Shown here in pieces: positions 1 to 7,984 of a stretch of DNA of 64,000 nucleotides (the first letter of the stretch is position 1; the number at the start of each line of letters is the position of its first letter). Source of the stretch: Cytophagales bacterium (GTDB lineage Bacteria > Pseudomonadota > Gammaproteobacteria > Burkholderiales > Burkholderiaceae_C). The position numbers and the translations under genes are program-made. Under the pieces are notes generated by a model that saw only the letters and a list, made by a program, of their open reading frames with translations, did no database searches and was not told the DNA's origin. The stretch lies in NCBI GenBank assembly GCA_030054145.1, contig JASGCK010000006.1:1-64000 (forward strand). Direction: 5' to 3'.

Positions 1-38
1 ACGGTTGATTTCTCCCAAAAACTGCACTCGATTAAACT

Positions 39-55
39 AAAAACTGGGAGTTTTT
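39..55 (+). terminator. AT-rich hairpin, possible terminator
   Basis: A perfect 7-bp stem (aaaaact / agttttt) encloses a GGG loop and ends in five T residues. It could be an intrinsic terminator for a gene ending left of the window. No coding region is visible in bases 1-120, which otherwise hold the flank of the mobile element starting at 121. The stem has few G-C pairs, so termination strength is doubtful. Confidence 0.4.
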
Positions 56-120
56 GCTATTAGTAATTGCCCTGTAGCCCTTTGTTTATCTGGGGTTTAG
101 GGGTTTTGCAGGGACGACTA

Positions 121-143
121 GGTAGTGTCTCGGTTTGAAATTG
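121..143 (+). repeat. Left terminal inverted repeat
   Basis: It begins ggtagtgtct and continues with c-g-gtttgaaattg. It matches the reverse complement of 3051-3073 at 22 of 23 positions; the mismatch is G versus A at the twelfth base. It is the left boundary of the IS1-like element. Confidence 0.85.
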
Positions 144-169
144 GTGTGTAAAAGCGCCGTGATTTTGCT

Positions 170-421
170 ATGCTTGAGGGTATGAAACGCAAAGACATCA
201 ATCAAACCGCATTCTCTATCATGCAGCAAGCTACTGGTGAAGTGGAAAAGCCGCTCGCCAAGGTTGACGGGCGATCTGCTGGTGGATTGGCGCGAATGGC
301 TGGCTTATCAAGCGAAGAAAAAACAAAGCTAGCAAAATCTGCTGCCATGACGAAAGTTAAGAAACGACAAGTCTTAGCTTTGGGCGCTCCGCTGGTAAAA
401 AAGCGCCATATAAGCGTTTGA
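170..421 (+). CDS. Small basic protein, histone H1-like family, cargo
   Basis: The 83-residue protein is rich in Lys, Ala and Gly. The N-terminus reads KDINQTAFSIMQQATGE and is followed by a Gly/Ala/Lys segment GGLARMAGLSSEEKTKLAKS. I recognise this layout from small bacterial proteins often annotated as hypothetical or histone H1-like; no function is established. A second ATG at 182 starts MKRKD, but its only purine-rich site (gaggg) lies one base upstream, so the start is uncertain. The gene converges on the ImmA/IrrE gene and overlaps its 3' end by 65 bp (357-421). It lies inside the IS1-like element near its left end and may belong to the cargo module. Confidence 0.55.
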   Translation: MLEGMKRKDINQTAFSIMQQATGEVEKPLAKVDGRSAGGLARMAGLSSEEKTKLAKSAAMTKVKKRQVLALGAPLVKKRHISV

Positions 422-1439
422 AGTCATCAACAAACATATTAAACATTTGCTCAGATGCAGCCTCGACGCTGTGATAGTTCGACAAGCACGCTTCTAGTAC
501 TTTTCTAAAAAGCATTGGTTTTTCTTTCTGGAAAGGCTGCGGCTCGGTCGTTCTATATCCAGATTTCGACATCAAAATGTTTAAGGATGTGTATTCCTTT
601 TCTCGTCCGTACTGTTTCAATTTCATAATCATTGCGGCGACAGAAACCTTCCAATATGGCTTCATTTGAAATAAATGCTTTAGACCAACACGCCCATCAG
701 AAATTGCCGCCAAATTAGTCTTAAAAGATTGTGCAGGCATAAGAAACTCAGATGCAAAGGCGTCAGCTTCCTTCTCCATCGTCTCAGTTGGAAAGTCGTG
801 CATGACAAGGTGCGCTAGTTCATGCGCCAAAGTAAATCTATACCTATCGGGTGATAAATTACTATTTACAAATACGATGGGTGGGAGGTTGTTCAGCCAA
901 AGGCTTGTTCCGTCAATGGCGCTTGTCCCGAAAGGAATTTCAATAATCGCGACTCCTGCTCGCTCCATTAGTACCGTCAAATTTTCAATCGGCCCATCTG
1001 GCACGTTCCATGCAGCCTTAACAAGATTAGCTATTTCCTCTGGTGAGTTGTCCCCATTTAAGGTCGCTTTTGGGATTTTGTGTATCGAATCAATTTCAAC
1101 GTATTTCAGCATTTCTGTTAAGTGGATTCTTGATAAATTAACAATCCCAGAGAAGTAATTTTTTTCTGATGCTTTTGTGAATTTTTTACGATAAAAATAA
1201 CTACTAGAACCAAACCCAAGGCGCGGTTCAGCGCTGTAAAAAAAATCAATAGGGAATGCAAGTGCTGCCGCCACCTTAATAAATTTATCATCGCCAATAG
1301 CTCCTGCATTGCCAATTTCAAGCTGCGCGATAGCGGACTGAGTGACCCCTGCGCTCTCTGCAAGCGCAGTCTGACTCAGCCCTCTAAACTCTCTAGCGAG
1401 TACGATTAACTGTGAGTTAATCTGTTCCTGTTGCCGCAT
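357..1439 (-). CDS. XRE HTH plus ImmA/IrrE metallopeptidase, antitoxin-like
   Basis: The N-terminal third (about residues 8-63) is an XRE/HTH_3 DNA-binding domain (LSQTALAESAGVTQSAIAQLE). The rest is a COG2856/ImmA-IrrE zinc metallopeptidase with an HELAH active-site motif near residues 206-210 and a downstream EADAFASEFLMP that supplies the third ligand. Proteins with this fusion act as regulators cleaved or relieved under stress, or as antitoxins of Xre-COG2856 type TA systems. I chose the ATG at 1439, with ggag nine bases upstream; a GTG at 1460 would add seven residues. It overlaps the 3' end of the upstream gene, so the two form an operon. The layout recalls the RosmerTA defence system; that match is inference. 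Confidence 0.75.
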   Translation of the reverse strand: MRQQEQINSQLIVLAREFRGLSQTALAESAGVTQSAIAQLEIGNAGAIGDDKFIKVAAALAFPIDFFYSAEPRLGFGSSSYFYRKKFTKASEKNYFSGIVNLSRIHLTEMLKYVEIDSIHKIPKATLNGDNSPEEIANLVKAAWNVPDGPIENLTVLMERAGVAIIEIPFGTSAIDGTSLWLNNLPPIVFVNSNLSPDRYRFTLAHELAHLVMHDFPTETMEKEADAFASEFLMPAQSFKTNLAAISDGRVGLKHLFQMKPYWKVSVAAMIMKLKQYGREKEYTSLNILMSKSGYRTTEPQPFQKEKPMLFRKVLEACLSNYHSVEAASEQMFNMFVDDFKRLYGAFLPAERPKLRLVVS

Positions 1440-2037
1440 TTCCTGCATCTCCAATATCACGCCGTTTAACGGTAAATCCTAAGTCGTTTGACGTTTGTGG
1501 GTCGCTTCCGCCTAATAAATCATCAACACGCCCGTCAATGCTCATGGGTGTTATTTCTGCTTTCCAAAAAACGGAGTTAAGACCCGATGGACAAACCATA
1601 TCAATTGACTGGATAGCAGTCTGAGCGTGATTTAACACATAGCCAACTTCAAGATGGTGCGCAGCACCTATTCCCTCAATTGTTACCTGTTCTTGAAAAT
1701 CTTTAACCTGCTGAGTAGGTTGACTTTTAGAAAGTCCATCCTCGTTAAGCTTTTTTAATCGTAGTGCAATAAACCCAGCGCTTGTCTCTATAACCAGTGC
1801 AAACATGAAGCGATGGTAAACCGATCTAATCGTGCCATCGACGCTAACAAGTTCATTTGCGCGTGCGACCATGAAGTCATGAACAACAGACGCACGGCTT
1901 CTTGTTGATGCAATAGTCAGTAGATTCGGTGGCAATTGTTGCCAATCGTTCCACGCAGAATCAATCACTGACCAAAATTTTTGATAATGCGGCTTTAGTG
2001 CGGCCTGCGCAGATTCAAAAGAAATTAACTTTGTCAT
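1417..2037 (-). CDS. Unknown protein, candidate toxin partner of ImmA/IrrE
   Basis: The 206-residue protein has no motif I can name. It has no signal peptide and no membrane segment, so it should be cytosolic. Its middle (FMFALVIETSAGFIALRLKKL) and HHLEVGYVLNHAQTAIQSIDMV look like a compact alpha/beta fold. It is first in a two-gene operon whose second gene, an XRE-ImmA/IrrE protein, overlaps its end by about 23 bp. This is the gene order expected if it were the toxin or sensed partner of that regulator, as in RosmerTA-like pairs. The role rests on context only. The spacer before it (2038-2179) is shared with the divergent transposase. Confidence 0.6.
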   Translation of the reverse strand: MTKLISFESAQAALKPHYQKFWSVIDSAWNDWQQLPPNLLTIASTRSRASVVHDFMVARANELVSVDGTIRSVYHRFMFALVIETSAGFIALRLKKLNEDGLSKSQPTQQVKDFQEQVTIEGIGAAHHLEVGYVLNHAQTAIQSIDMVCPSGLNSVFWKAEITPMSIDGRVDDLLGGSDPQTSNDLGFTVKRRDIGDAGNAATGTD

Positions 2038-2117
2038 AGTTATGCCTTAAAAAGTTTTGATGCTTCAATCCTAACATGAATTGAATAATATAACAAAAAT
2101 ATAAGTAAAATAAGTTT

Positions 2118-2142
2118 AAATTGCTGATTTGACCAGCAAATT
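2118..2142. promoter_or_regulatory. Inverted repeat between divergent genes, candidate operator
   Basis: The arms aaattgctg and cagcaaatt (nine bases, one mismatch, 7-bp spacer) sit in the very AT-rich 142-bp gap between the candidate toxin gene and the transposase. A second perfect repeat, aaattca-ttt-tgaattt, follows at 2149-2165 just before the transposase start. The encoded XRE protein is the obvious candidate to bind here. If it does, it could control both its own operon and transposase expression. Confidence 0.4.
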
Positions 2143-2179
2143 AGATTTAAATTCATTTTGAATTTAACGAAAGCAACTT

Positions 2180-3064
2180 ATGAACACCATGCCAATCGAG
2201 AAGAAAGTGCAGATATTGCAGCTACTGGTAGAAGGTAATTCCATGCGTTCAATCGAGCGCATCGTAGGCTGCTCAATCAATACCGTGACTAAGCTCTTAG
2301 AAGACGCTGGCGCAGCGTGTGCCGCCTATCACGATGCAAAAGTGCGCGGCTTGAAAAGCAAGCGTATAGAGTGCGATGAAATCTGGTCGTTTTGCTATGC
2401 CAAAGCAAAGAACGTGGCAGCGGCTATTGCTGCACCCGAAGGCGCTGGCGATGTGTGGACGTGGACGGCAATTGATGCTGATTCAAAACTGATAATTTCG
2501 TACTTGCTAGGCGGTCGTGACGCTGAATATGCGACTGAGTTCATGTGCGACCTGAAAGTTCGCTTAGCCAACCCCGTACAGCTAACAACTGACGGGCATA
2601 GATCGTACTTGGAAGCCGTTGAAAAGGCGTTCGATTGGAATGTGGACTATGCGCGGCTAGTAAAGACCTACGGCGCAGCGCCCGATAGCGCTAAAGGGCG
2701 TTACAGCCCAGCCGATTGCACTGGCATTAAAAAAATCAAAATCTCTGGTAGCCCCGATCTTGATAAGGTTTCTACGAGTTTTGTAGAGCGTCAAAATCTG
2801 ACAATGAGAATGCACATGCGCCGCTACACACGTCTAACGAATGGCTTTAGTAAAAAGCTAGAGAATCAATCTCACGCCGTGGCGCTGCACTTCATGTATT
2901 ACAACTTTGCCAAGATTCATAAATCGCTTCGCGTAACGCCTGCAATGGAAGCAGGAATCAGCGATCACGTTTGGAGCTTGAAAGAAATTTCTATGCTTAT
3001 ACCTGAACCCGTCGCTAAAAAACGCGGCAATTACAGACCTCGTCAAAATGCAATTTCAAACTGA
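2180..3064 (+). CDS. IS1-family-like DDE transposase
   Basis: The protein has 294 residues. An N-terminal helix-turn-helix (about 6-45, MRSIERIVGCSINTVTKLL) precedes a DDE catalytic core. The likely catalytic triad is D66 (CDEIWSF), D138 (TTDGHRSY) and E203 (FVERQNLTMRM). The FVERQN and RRYTRLTNGFSKK segments are typical of IS1-type transposases of the longer, single-frame kind, so no programmed frameshift is needed. The reading frame is intact and the stop codon lies in the right terminal repeat. The gene is divergent from the cargo operon. No strong Shine-Dalgarno site is present (gaaagc, 9-14 bases upstream). Confidence 0.85.
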   Translation: MNTMPIEKKVQILQLLVEGNSMRSIERIVGCSINTVTKLLEDAGAACAAYHDAKVRGLKSKRIECDEIWSFCYAKAKNVAAAIAAPEGAGDVWTWTAIDADSKLIISYLLGGRDAEYATEFMCDLKVRLANPVQLTTDGHRSYLEAVEKAFDWNVDYARLVKTYGAAPDSAKGRYSPADCTGIKKIKISGSPDLDKVSTSFVERQNLTMRMHMRRYTRLTNGFSKKLENQSHAVALHFMYYNFAKIHKSLRVTPAMEAGISDHVWSLKEISMLIPEPVAKKRGNYRPRQNAISN

Positions 3065-3073
3065 GACACTACC
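3051..3073 (-). repeat. Right terminal inverted repeat
   Basis: This is the inverted partner of 121-143, ending agacactacc. The last codons and the stop codon (3062-3064) of the transposase lie inside it, so coding sequence and transposon end overlap. Confidence 0.85.
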
Positions 3074-3162
3074 GATTTGTACGTTAGTGATTTGTAATTA
3101 GATTGCTGCTACATAATGAGGGGTTTCGTTTCAACCCGCTTACTTTTCAATAGGACTTATCC

Positions 3163-4599
3163 ATGAGCTATAAAAATACCCAACTCCTCATCGACAACCA
3201 ATGGTGTGATGCTGCTAGCGGCAAGACGCTGCCTGTGGAGAATCCCGCGACGGGGCTTGAGATTGGCCGCGTGGCTTATGCGGGCATTGTGGACTTGGAT
3301 CGTGCGCTGGCTTCGGCGCAAAAGGGCTTTACGCTGTGGCGCAATACGCCCGCGCTTGAGCGCTCGAACATCATGCGCAAAGCTGCCGTGCTGATGCGCG
3401 AGCGTGCGGCCGAGATTGGCGCTTTGATGACGCAAGAGCAAGGCAAGCCGCTCGCCGAAGCCAAAGGCGAGGCGCTGATGAGCGCTGAAATCATTGAGTG
3501 GTGCGCGGAAGAAGGTCGCCGTACCTATGGGCGCATCGTGCCGCCGCGTGCGATGAATGTGTCGGCGCAGGTGCAAAAGGAACCCGTGGGCATTGTGGCG
3601 GCGTTCACGCCTTGGAACTTCCCAATTAACCAAGTGGTGCGCAAGCTCTCAGCGGCGTTGGCAACGGGCTGCTCCATTATCGTGAAAGCGCCCGAAGAAA
3701 CGCCTGCATCGCCAGCCGCTTTGATTCAAGCTTTTGTGGACGCAGGCGTGCCGCCAGGCGTGATTAGTTTGGTGTACGGCAGCCCTGCCGAAATTTCTGG
3801 CTATTTGATTCCGCATCCACTGGTGCGCAAGATCACGTTTACGGGTTCAACGCCGGTGGGCAAGCAATTGGCCGCGATGGCGGGTCAGTACATGAAGCGC
3901 TCAACGATGGAGCTCGGTGGCCACGCGCCCGTGATTGTTGCGGCCGATGCCGATATTGCCTTGGCGCTTAAAACCGCAGGCTCACTCAAGTTTAGGAACG
4001 CAGGGCAGGTGTGCATTTCGCCGACTCGCTTTTTGGTGCACAACTCAATCAAGACAGAGTTCACCAAGGGCTTGGTTGCGATGGCGGAGAAGCTCAAAGT
4101 TGCCGACGGCATGGCCGATGGTACGCAAATGGGCGCACTAGCCAACTCACGCCGCTTGGATGCGATGCTGGCGCTGACGGAGGATGCCCGCGCCAAAGGC
4201 GCAACCGTGGCGACAGGCGGCGAGCGCATGGGGTCGGTTGGTAACTTCTTTGCGCCAACTGTGCTGACGGATTTGCCGATGAACGCTGATGTGATGAACA
4301 CAGAGCCATTTGGTCCAATGGCCGCGATTCATGGTTTTGAGGATTTGGATGAAGCGATTGCCGAGTCCAACCGCCTGCCGTTTGGACTGGCTAGTTATGC
4401 GTTTACGCGATCACTCAAAACCGCGCACACGCTGGGTCAGCGGTTAGAGGTCGGGATGCTTTGGATTAACCAAGGCGGTGTGAGCTGGGCTGAAATGCCG
4501 TTTGGCGGCGTGAAAGATTCAGGCTACGGCTCTGAGGGCGGCACGGAGATTTTGGATGCATACATCAATACCAAGATGGTGTCGATAGCCTGCGTTTGA
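3163..4599 (+). CDS. NAD(P)-dependent aldehyde dehydrogenase, succinate-semialdehyde type
   Basis: A full-length ALDH of 478 residues. The Rossmann-side AFTPWNFP motif, the general base E250 (MELGGHAP) and the catalytic nucleophile C284 (GQVCISPTR) are all present with normal spacing. Within the family it most resembles succinate-semialdehyde and related semialdehyde dehydrogenases (GabD group), which oxidise the semialdehyde to the dicarboxylate. The exact substrate cannot be read from sequence. The Bug receptor gene starts 29 bp downstream, so it may be transcribed with the uptake genes. Its promoter must lie in the 89 bp to the right of the mobile element. Confidence 0.85.
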   Translation: MSYKNTQLLIDNQWCDAASGKTLPVENPATGLEIGRVAYAGIVDLDRALASAQKGFTLWRNTPALERSNIMRKAAVLMRERAAEIGALMTQEQGKPLAEAKGEALMSAEIIEWCAEEGRRTYGRIVPPRAMNVSAQVQKEPVGIVAAFTPWNFPINQVVRKLSAALATGCSIIVKAPEETPASPAALIQAFVDAGVPPGVISLVYGSPAEISGYLIPHPLVRKITFTGSTPVGKQLAAMAGQYMKRSTMELGGHAPVIVAADADIALALKTAGSLKFRNAGQVCISPTRFLVHNSIKTEFTKGLVAMAEKLKVADGMADGTQMGALANSRRLDAMLALTEDARAKGATVATGGERMGSVGNFFAPTVLTDLPMNADVMNTEPFGPMAAIHGFEDLDEAIAESNRLPFGLASYAFTRSLKTAHTLGQRLEVGMLWINQGGVSWAEMPFGGVKDSGYGSEGGTEILDAYINTKMVSIACV

Positions 4600-4628
4600 T
4601 TTGACATAACTGAAGCAGGAGACATCCA

Positions 4629-5612
4629 GTGAAAAAAATAACATTGATCGCGGCTGTATGGATTGGCGCATGGGGACTTTGGGCGGGTGCCGTGTTGGCG
4701 CAGCAAACTACGCCGACAGTGGATAAGCCAATCAAAATGTTGGTTGGTTTCACGCCTGGCGGCTCGGCCGATGTCATTGCGCGATTATTAGCGCAGCATC
4801 TGTCTGCAAAGCTTGGCGGTCAAAGTGTGATTGTGGAAAACAAACCTGGCGCAGCGGGTCGTATTGCGATTGATGCAGTCAAAAATGCTGCGCCCGATGG
4901 CACAACGCTGCTTGTAACGCCTAGTGGTCCAATGGTGATTTTTCCGCATGTTTTTAAAAAACTAGGTTTTGATCCTGTTCGAGACTTTACGCCTGTGAGC
5001 CAGTTGGCCAGCTTTCAATTTACCGTTACATCGGGTCCTAAAAGTAACGTAAAGAACATTGCAGAAATGTTGGCTAAAGCGAAAAGCGATCCATCCACGG
5101 CAAGCTTTGCAACGCCAGGCACAGGAACGGCTCCGCAGTTTTTGGGCGTTATGTTGTCGGATACGGCTAAGGTCGAATTGCAGCATGTGCCATTCCAAGG
5201 CGGAGCACCTGCTTTGAATGCCTTACTCGGAGGTCACGTTGGTTATCAAATTGATGTGGTCTCGGAAATTTTGGAGGTGAGTAGGAGCGGTAAGGTTAAT
5301 GTGATTGCCGTGACGGGGGCTAAACGATCAGCGCAATTGCCTGATGTCGCTACTTTGCGTGAGCAAGGCATCGCTATGGATGCCAGCGCTTGGTTTGCCA
5401 TTTATGGTCCAGCCAATATGCCGCCTGCCGTGCTAGCGCGTCTGAGCAGGGCGGTTATGGATGCCGTTAACGATCCGGTGATGAAAGCTAAATTGATCAG
5501 CCTAGGTTTTGATGCGATTGGCGGTACGCCAGAGCAATTGGCCGCCGTGCAAAAAGCTGACTTGAATAAATGGGAAAAGCCAATTAAGACAACGGGCTTT
5601 CAGGCTGATTGA
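4629..5612 (+). CDS. Tripartite tricarboxylate transporter receptor, Bug family
   Basis: A 327-residue periplasmic binding protein of the Bug/TctC family, which captures carboxylates or related solutes for TTT transporters or for sensing. An N-terminal signal peptide (about 25 residues, ending AVLAQQ) is followed by the family motifs VGFTPGGSADVIARLLA and VENKPGAAG. It starts with GTG, placed by an AGGAG seven bases upstream. No TctA or TctB membrane genes are nearby, which is usual for the many orphan Bug proteins of Burkholderiales. A second, divergent paralogue follows after 27 bp. Confidence 0.9.
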   Translation: MKKITLIAAVWIGAWGLWAGAVLAQQTTPTVDKPIKMLVGFTPGGSADVIARLLAQHLSAKLGGQSVIVENKPGAAGRIAIDAVKNAAPDGTTLLVTPSGPMVIFPHVFKKLGFDPVRDFTPVSQLASFQFTVTSGPKSNVKNIAEMLAKAKSDPSTASFATPGTGTAPQFLGVMLSDTAKVELQHVPFQGGAPALNALLGGHVGYQIDVVSEILEVSRSGKVNVIAVTGAKRSAQLPDVATLREQGIAMDASAWFAIYGPANMPPAVLARLSRAVMDAVNDPVMKAKLISLGFDAIGGTPEQLAAVQKADLNKWEKPIKTTGFQAD

Positions 5613-5639
5613 TGGGTATTTTAATTTTTTGGAGGATTT

Positions 5640-6632
5640 ATGAATAAAATTTCGCGCCGAGACTTCTCTGTAAGCCTTACTGGTATTGGCCTTGCGGGCA
5701 TCCCTAGCCTGGGTGCCGCTCAGAGTAAGGACTCCAGCTATCCGACTAAACCGATCAAAGTGCTGATCTCCGTACCGCCTGGCGGGACGATGGATGTGCT
5801 GACTCGTGCCATTGCCAACGCCGTGCGCGAATCGCTCGGGGTCATCATCCTTGATCACAAATCAGGCGCGAATGGCAACATTGCCATGGAAGCTGCGAAG
5901 GCCGCTGAGCCCGATGGCTATACGCTGCTCTTGGGCACCATGTCCATGCTCGCCATGAATCCACATGCGTACAAAGAGTTTCGCGTTGATGTGTTTAAGG
6001 ACTTTGAACCCATCACACTAGCGAGCCGTTTTGAGCTGGCCGTGTGCGTACACCCAAGCGTTCCCGCGAAGAACATGAGCGAGCTTGTGGCGTGGTTCAA
6101 AGCCAATCCCAGCAAGGCTTCTATGGCATCGTATGGTGCGGGAACGCCATCGCACTTTTTGATTGAGTTATTAGCGGCGGAGACGGGCATCAAAATCCAG
6201 CACATCCCGTATCGCGGCGCGACACCTGCGCTACAGGACTTGCTAGGCGGGCAAATCTTGGTCGCCATTAGTACCGTGGGACAGGTCATTGCGGCGTATC
6301 ACGACAAGCGCCTCAATATCCTTGCCACCACGGGTGCGAAGCGCTCCCCGTTTTTGCCAAACTTGCCAACGCTGGTTGAGTCGGGTTATCCAAAGCTGGT
6401 AGCGAGTGCTTGGTTTTCTTACCTTGCGCCCAAGGGAACGCCTAAATCTATCATCGATAAACTGAACGCATCATTCAATAAGGCGTTGCAGTCGCGTGAG
6501 GTGCGTGCGCAGTTATTGACCAACGGTATGTATCCCGAAGGGTCCACGCCTGCTGAGCTTGCCAAAATCATGCGGGACGACTACGCGTATTGGGGACGCG
6601 CATCCAAGTTACTCAACTTCACAGTTTCATAG
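5640..6632 (+). CDS. Second Bug-family receptor with Tat-like signal
   Basis: The 330-residue paralogue of the preceding gene belongs to the same TctC/Bug family (SVPPGGTMDVLTRAIAN, LDHKSGANGNIAMEAAKA). Its signal peptide begins SRRDFSVSL, a twin-arginine pattern, so export may go through Tat and not Sec as for its neighbour. GGAGG lies five bases before the ATG. The two receptors are diverged, so they probably bind different ligands. The sulfatase gene follows nine bases after the stop, which makes a common transcript likely. Confidence 0.88.
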   Translation: MNKISRRDFSVSLTGIGLAGIPSLGAAQSKDSSYPTKPIKVLISVPPGGTMDVLTRAIANAVRESLGVIILDHKSGANGNIAMEAAKAAEPDGYTLLLGTMSMLAMNPHAYKEFRVDVFKDFEPITLASRFELAVCVHPSVPAKNMSELVAWFKANPSKASMASYGAGTPSHFLIELLAAETGIKIQHIPYRGATPALQDLLGGQILVAISTVGQVIAAYHDKRLNILATTGAKRSPFLPNLPTLVESGYPKLVASAWFSYLAPKGTPKSIIDKLNASFNKALQSREVRAQLLTNGMYPEGSTPAELAKIMRDDYAYWGRASKLLNFTVS

Positions 6633-6641
6633 TATTTGAAT

Positions 6642-7970
6642 ATGGAAAAACCAAACATCATCTTCATCGTTGCAGACGATTTGGGCTACGCTGATCTTGG
6701 ATGCTATGGTGGGCGTGGCTTTGATGGGGATTGTCAAAAATCTGTTTCACCTGAGTTAGACAAGTTGGCGAGCAACGGGATGTTATTTACGGAGGGGTAT
6801 GCCAACTCGCCTGTGTGTTCGCCAACACGTTTTGCCTTGATGACAGCGCGCTATCAATATCGTTTGCGTGGAGCAGCCGAAGAGCCGATTAGCAGCAAGA
6901 GTCGCGGCTCAACAACGCTTGGTTTACCCCCCGCGCATCCGACGCTGCCATCCCTGCTACGCGCGGCAGGCTATGCCACAGCGCTGATTGGCAAATGGCA
7001 TCTAGGTTTTGAGCCTAGCTTTGGCCCACTTCAATCGGGCTACGACGAGTTTTTTGGCCCCATGTCGGGTGGTGTTGATTACTTTACGCACTGCGACTCA
7101 CGTGGCGTACACGATTTATGGCAATCGGAAAAAGGTATTGTGAAAGAGCAGCGTGAGGTGGGTTATTTAACCGATCTCATCACGGAGCGGGCACTGAACT
7201 ACATCGAGCGCACGGAGACTCGTTTTTTTATGAGCCTGCATTACACGGCACCGCATTGGCCGTGGGAGACTCGTGATGACTTGGCGTTGGCGCAGGAAAT
7301 TAAAGACAATATTTTTCATTTGCATGGTGGCAATATTCATAGCTATCGCCGCATGATTCACCACATGGATGAGGGGATTGGTCGAATTGCCTCATTGCTT
7401 CAATCGCAAGGCCGATTGAACGACACGCTGATTGTCTTTACAAGCGATAACGGCGGTGAGCGTTTTTCAGACAACTGGCCGCTTGTTGGCGGCAAGATGG
7501 ATTTGACCGAGGGCGGCATCCGCGTTCCCTACATTGCGCATTGGCCAAGGGTCATCCAAGCGGGGCAGGTGAGCGCTCAACAATGTTTGACGATGGATTG
7601 GTCAGCAACCATGCTGGAGGCTGGCGCGGCTAACATTTCGGATGACTATCCTTTGGATGGTCAATCGTTGCTTAAATTACTGGTTGATCCTGCGCAAAAC
7701 TTTGAGCGCCCATTGTTTTGGCGAATGAATCATCGTGGACAACGTGCCATGCGACTGGGAGCCTATAAATATTTGCGTGTTGATGAGCACGATTATTTGT
7801 TTGACCTCACGCAAGATGCCAGAGAGCGGGCAAATTTGGGACATCAGCAACCCGATAGACTGCTCGCAATGCGGAATGCTTGGGAAGAGTGGAACGCAAC
7901 GATGCCCTTGATTCCAGCAGATGCAACCGTGAGTCTTGGTTATGGGCGTGCGGATATGCCGCAGCGCTAA
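6642..7970 (+). CDS. Type I sulfatase
   Basis: A 442-residue sulfatase/alkaline phosphatase superfamily enzyme. The N-terminal metal site is VADDLGYADLGCYG. The active-site signature is C59-S-P-T-R, whose cysteine must be converted to formylglycine by a maturase not seen here. FTSDNGGERFSDNWPL gives the second metal-binding block. It should hydrolyse a sulfate ester; the substrate is unknown. No signal peptide is visible, so it is probably cytoplasmic, which would fit a sulfate ester imported through the adjacent receptors. A TTG at 6636 could add two residues; neither start has a clear ribosome binding site. Confidence 0.88.
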   Translation: MEKPNIIFIVADDLGYADLGCYGGRGFDGDCQKSVSPELDKLASNGMLFTEGYANSPVCSPTRFALMTARYQYRLRGAAEEPISSKSRGSTTLGLPPAHPTLPSLLRAAGYATALIGKWHLGFEPSFGPLQSGYDEFFGPMSGGVDYFTHCDSRGVHDLWQSEKGIVKEQREVGYLTDLITERALNYIERTETRFFMSLHYTAPHWPWETRDDLALAQEIKDNIFHLHGGNIHSYRRMIHHMDEGIGRIASLLQSQGRLNDTLIVFTSDNGGERFSDNWPLVGGKMDLTEGGIRVPYIAHWPRVIQAGQVSAQQCLTMDWSATMLEAGAANISDDYPLDGQSLLKLLVDPAQNFERPLFWRMNHRGQRAMRLGAYKYLRVDEHDYLFDLTQDARERANLGHQQPDRLLAMRNAWEEWNATMPLIPADATVSLGYGRADMPQR

Positions 7971-7984
7971 GGTCGCATTCTTCG

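Larger units (their letters stand above)
121..3073 (+). mobile_element. IS1-family-like element with passenger genes
   Basis: The two ends carry the same 23-bp terminal inverted repeat with one mismatch (121-143 and 3051-3073). The transposase gene ends inside the right repeat. The 2,953-bp element is far longer than a plain IS1-type element because about 2 kb of cargo lies between the left end and the transposase: a small basic protein, an XRE-ImmA/IrrE protein and an unknown 206-residue protein. That makes it a transporter-IS type arrangement. I see no target-site duplication: the flanks (gacgacta left, gatttgta right) do not match. The element may therefore be old, or one flank may have been rearranged. 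Confidence 0.75.

Noticed and set aside
802-1158. 118-residue plus-strand frame within the ImmA/IrrE gene
   Set aside because: It is antisense to a gene with clear motifs and shows no recognisable domain.
113-3081. Target-site duplication around the IS1-like element
   Set aside because: The eight or nine bases on each side do not match (gacgacta versus gatttgta), so no duplication is claimed.
3157-3633. Long minus-strand frame in the aldehyde dehydrogenase gene
   Set aside because: Its His/Arg-rich composition is typical of an antisense shadow of a codon-biased gene.
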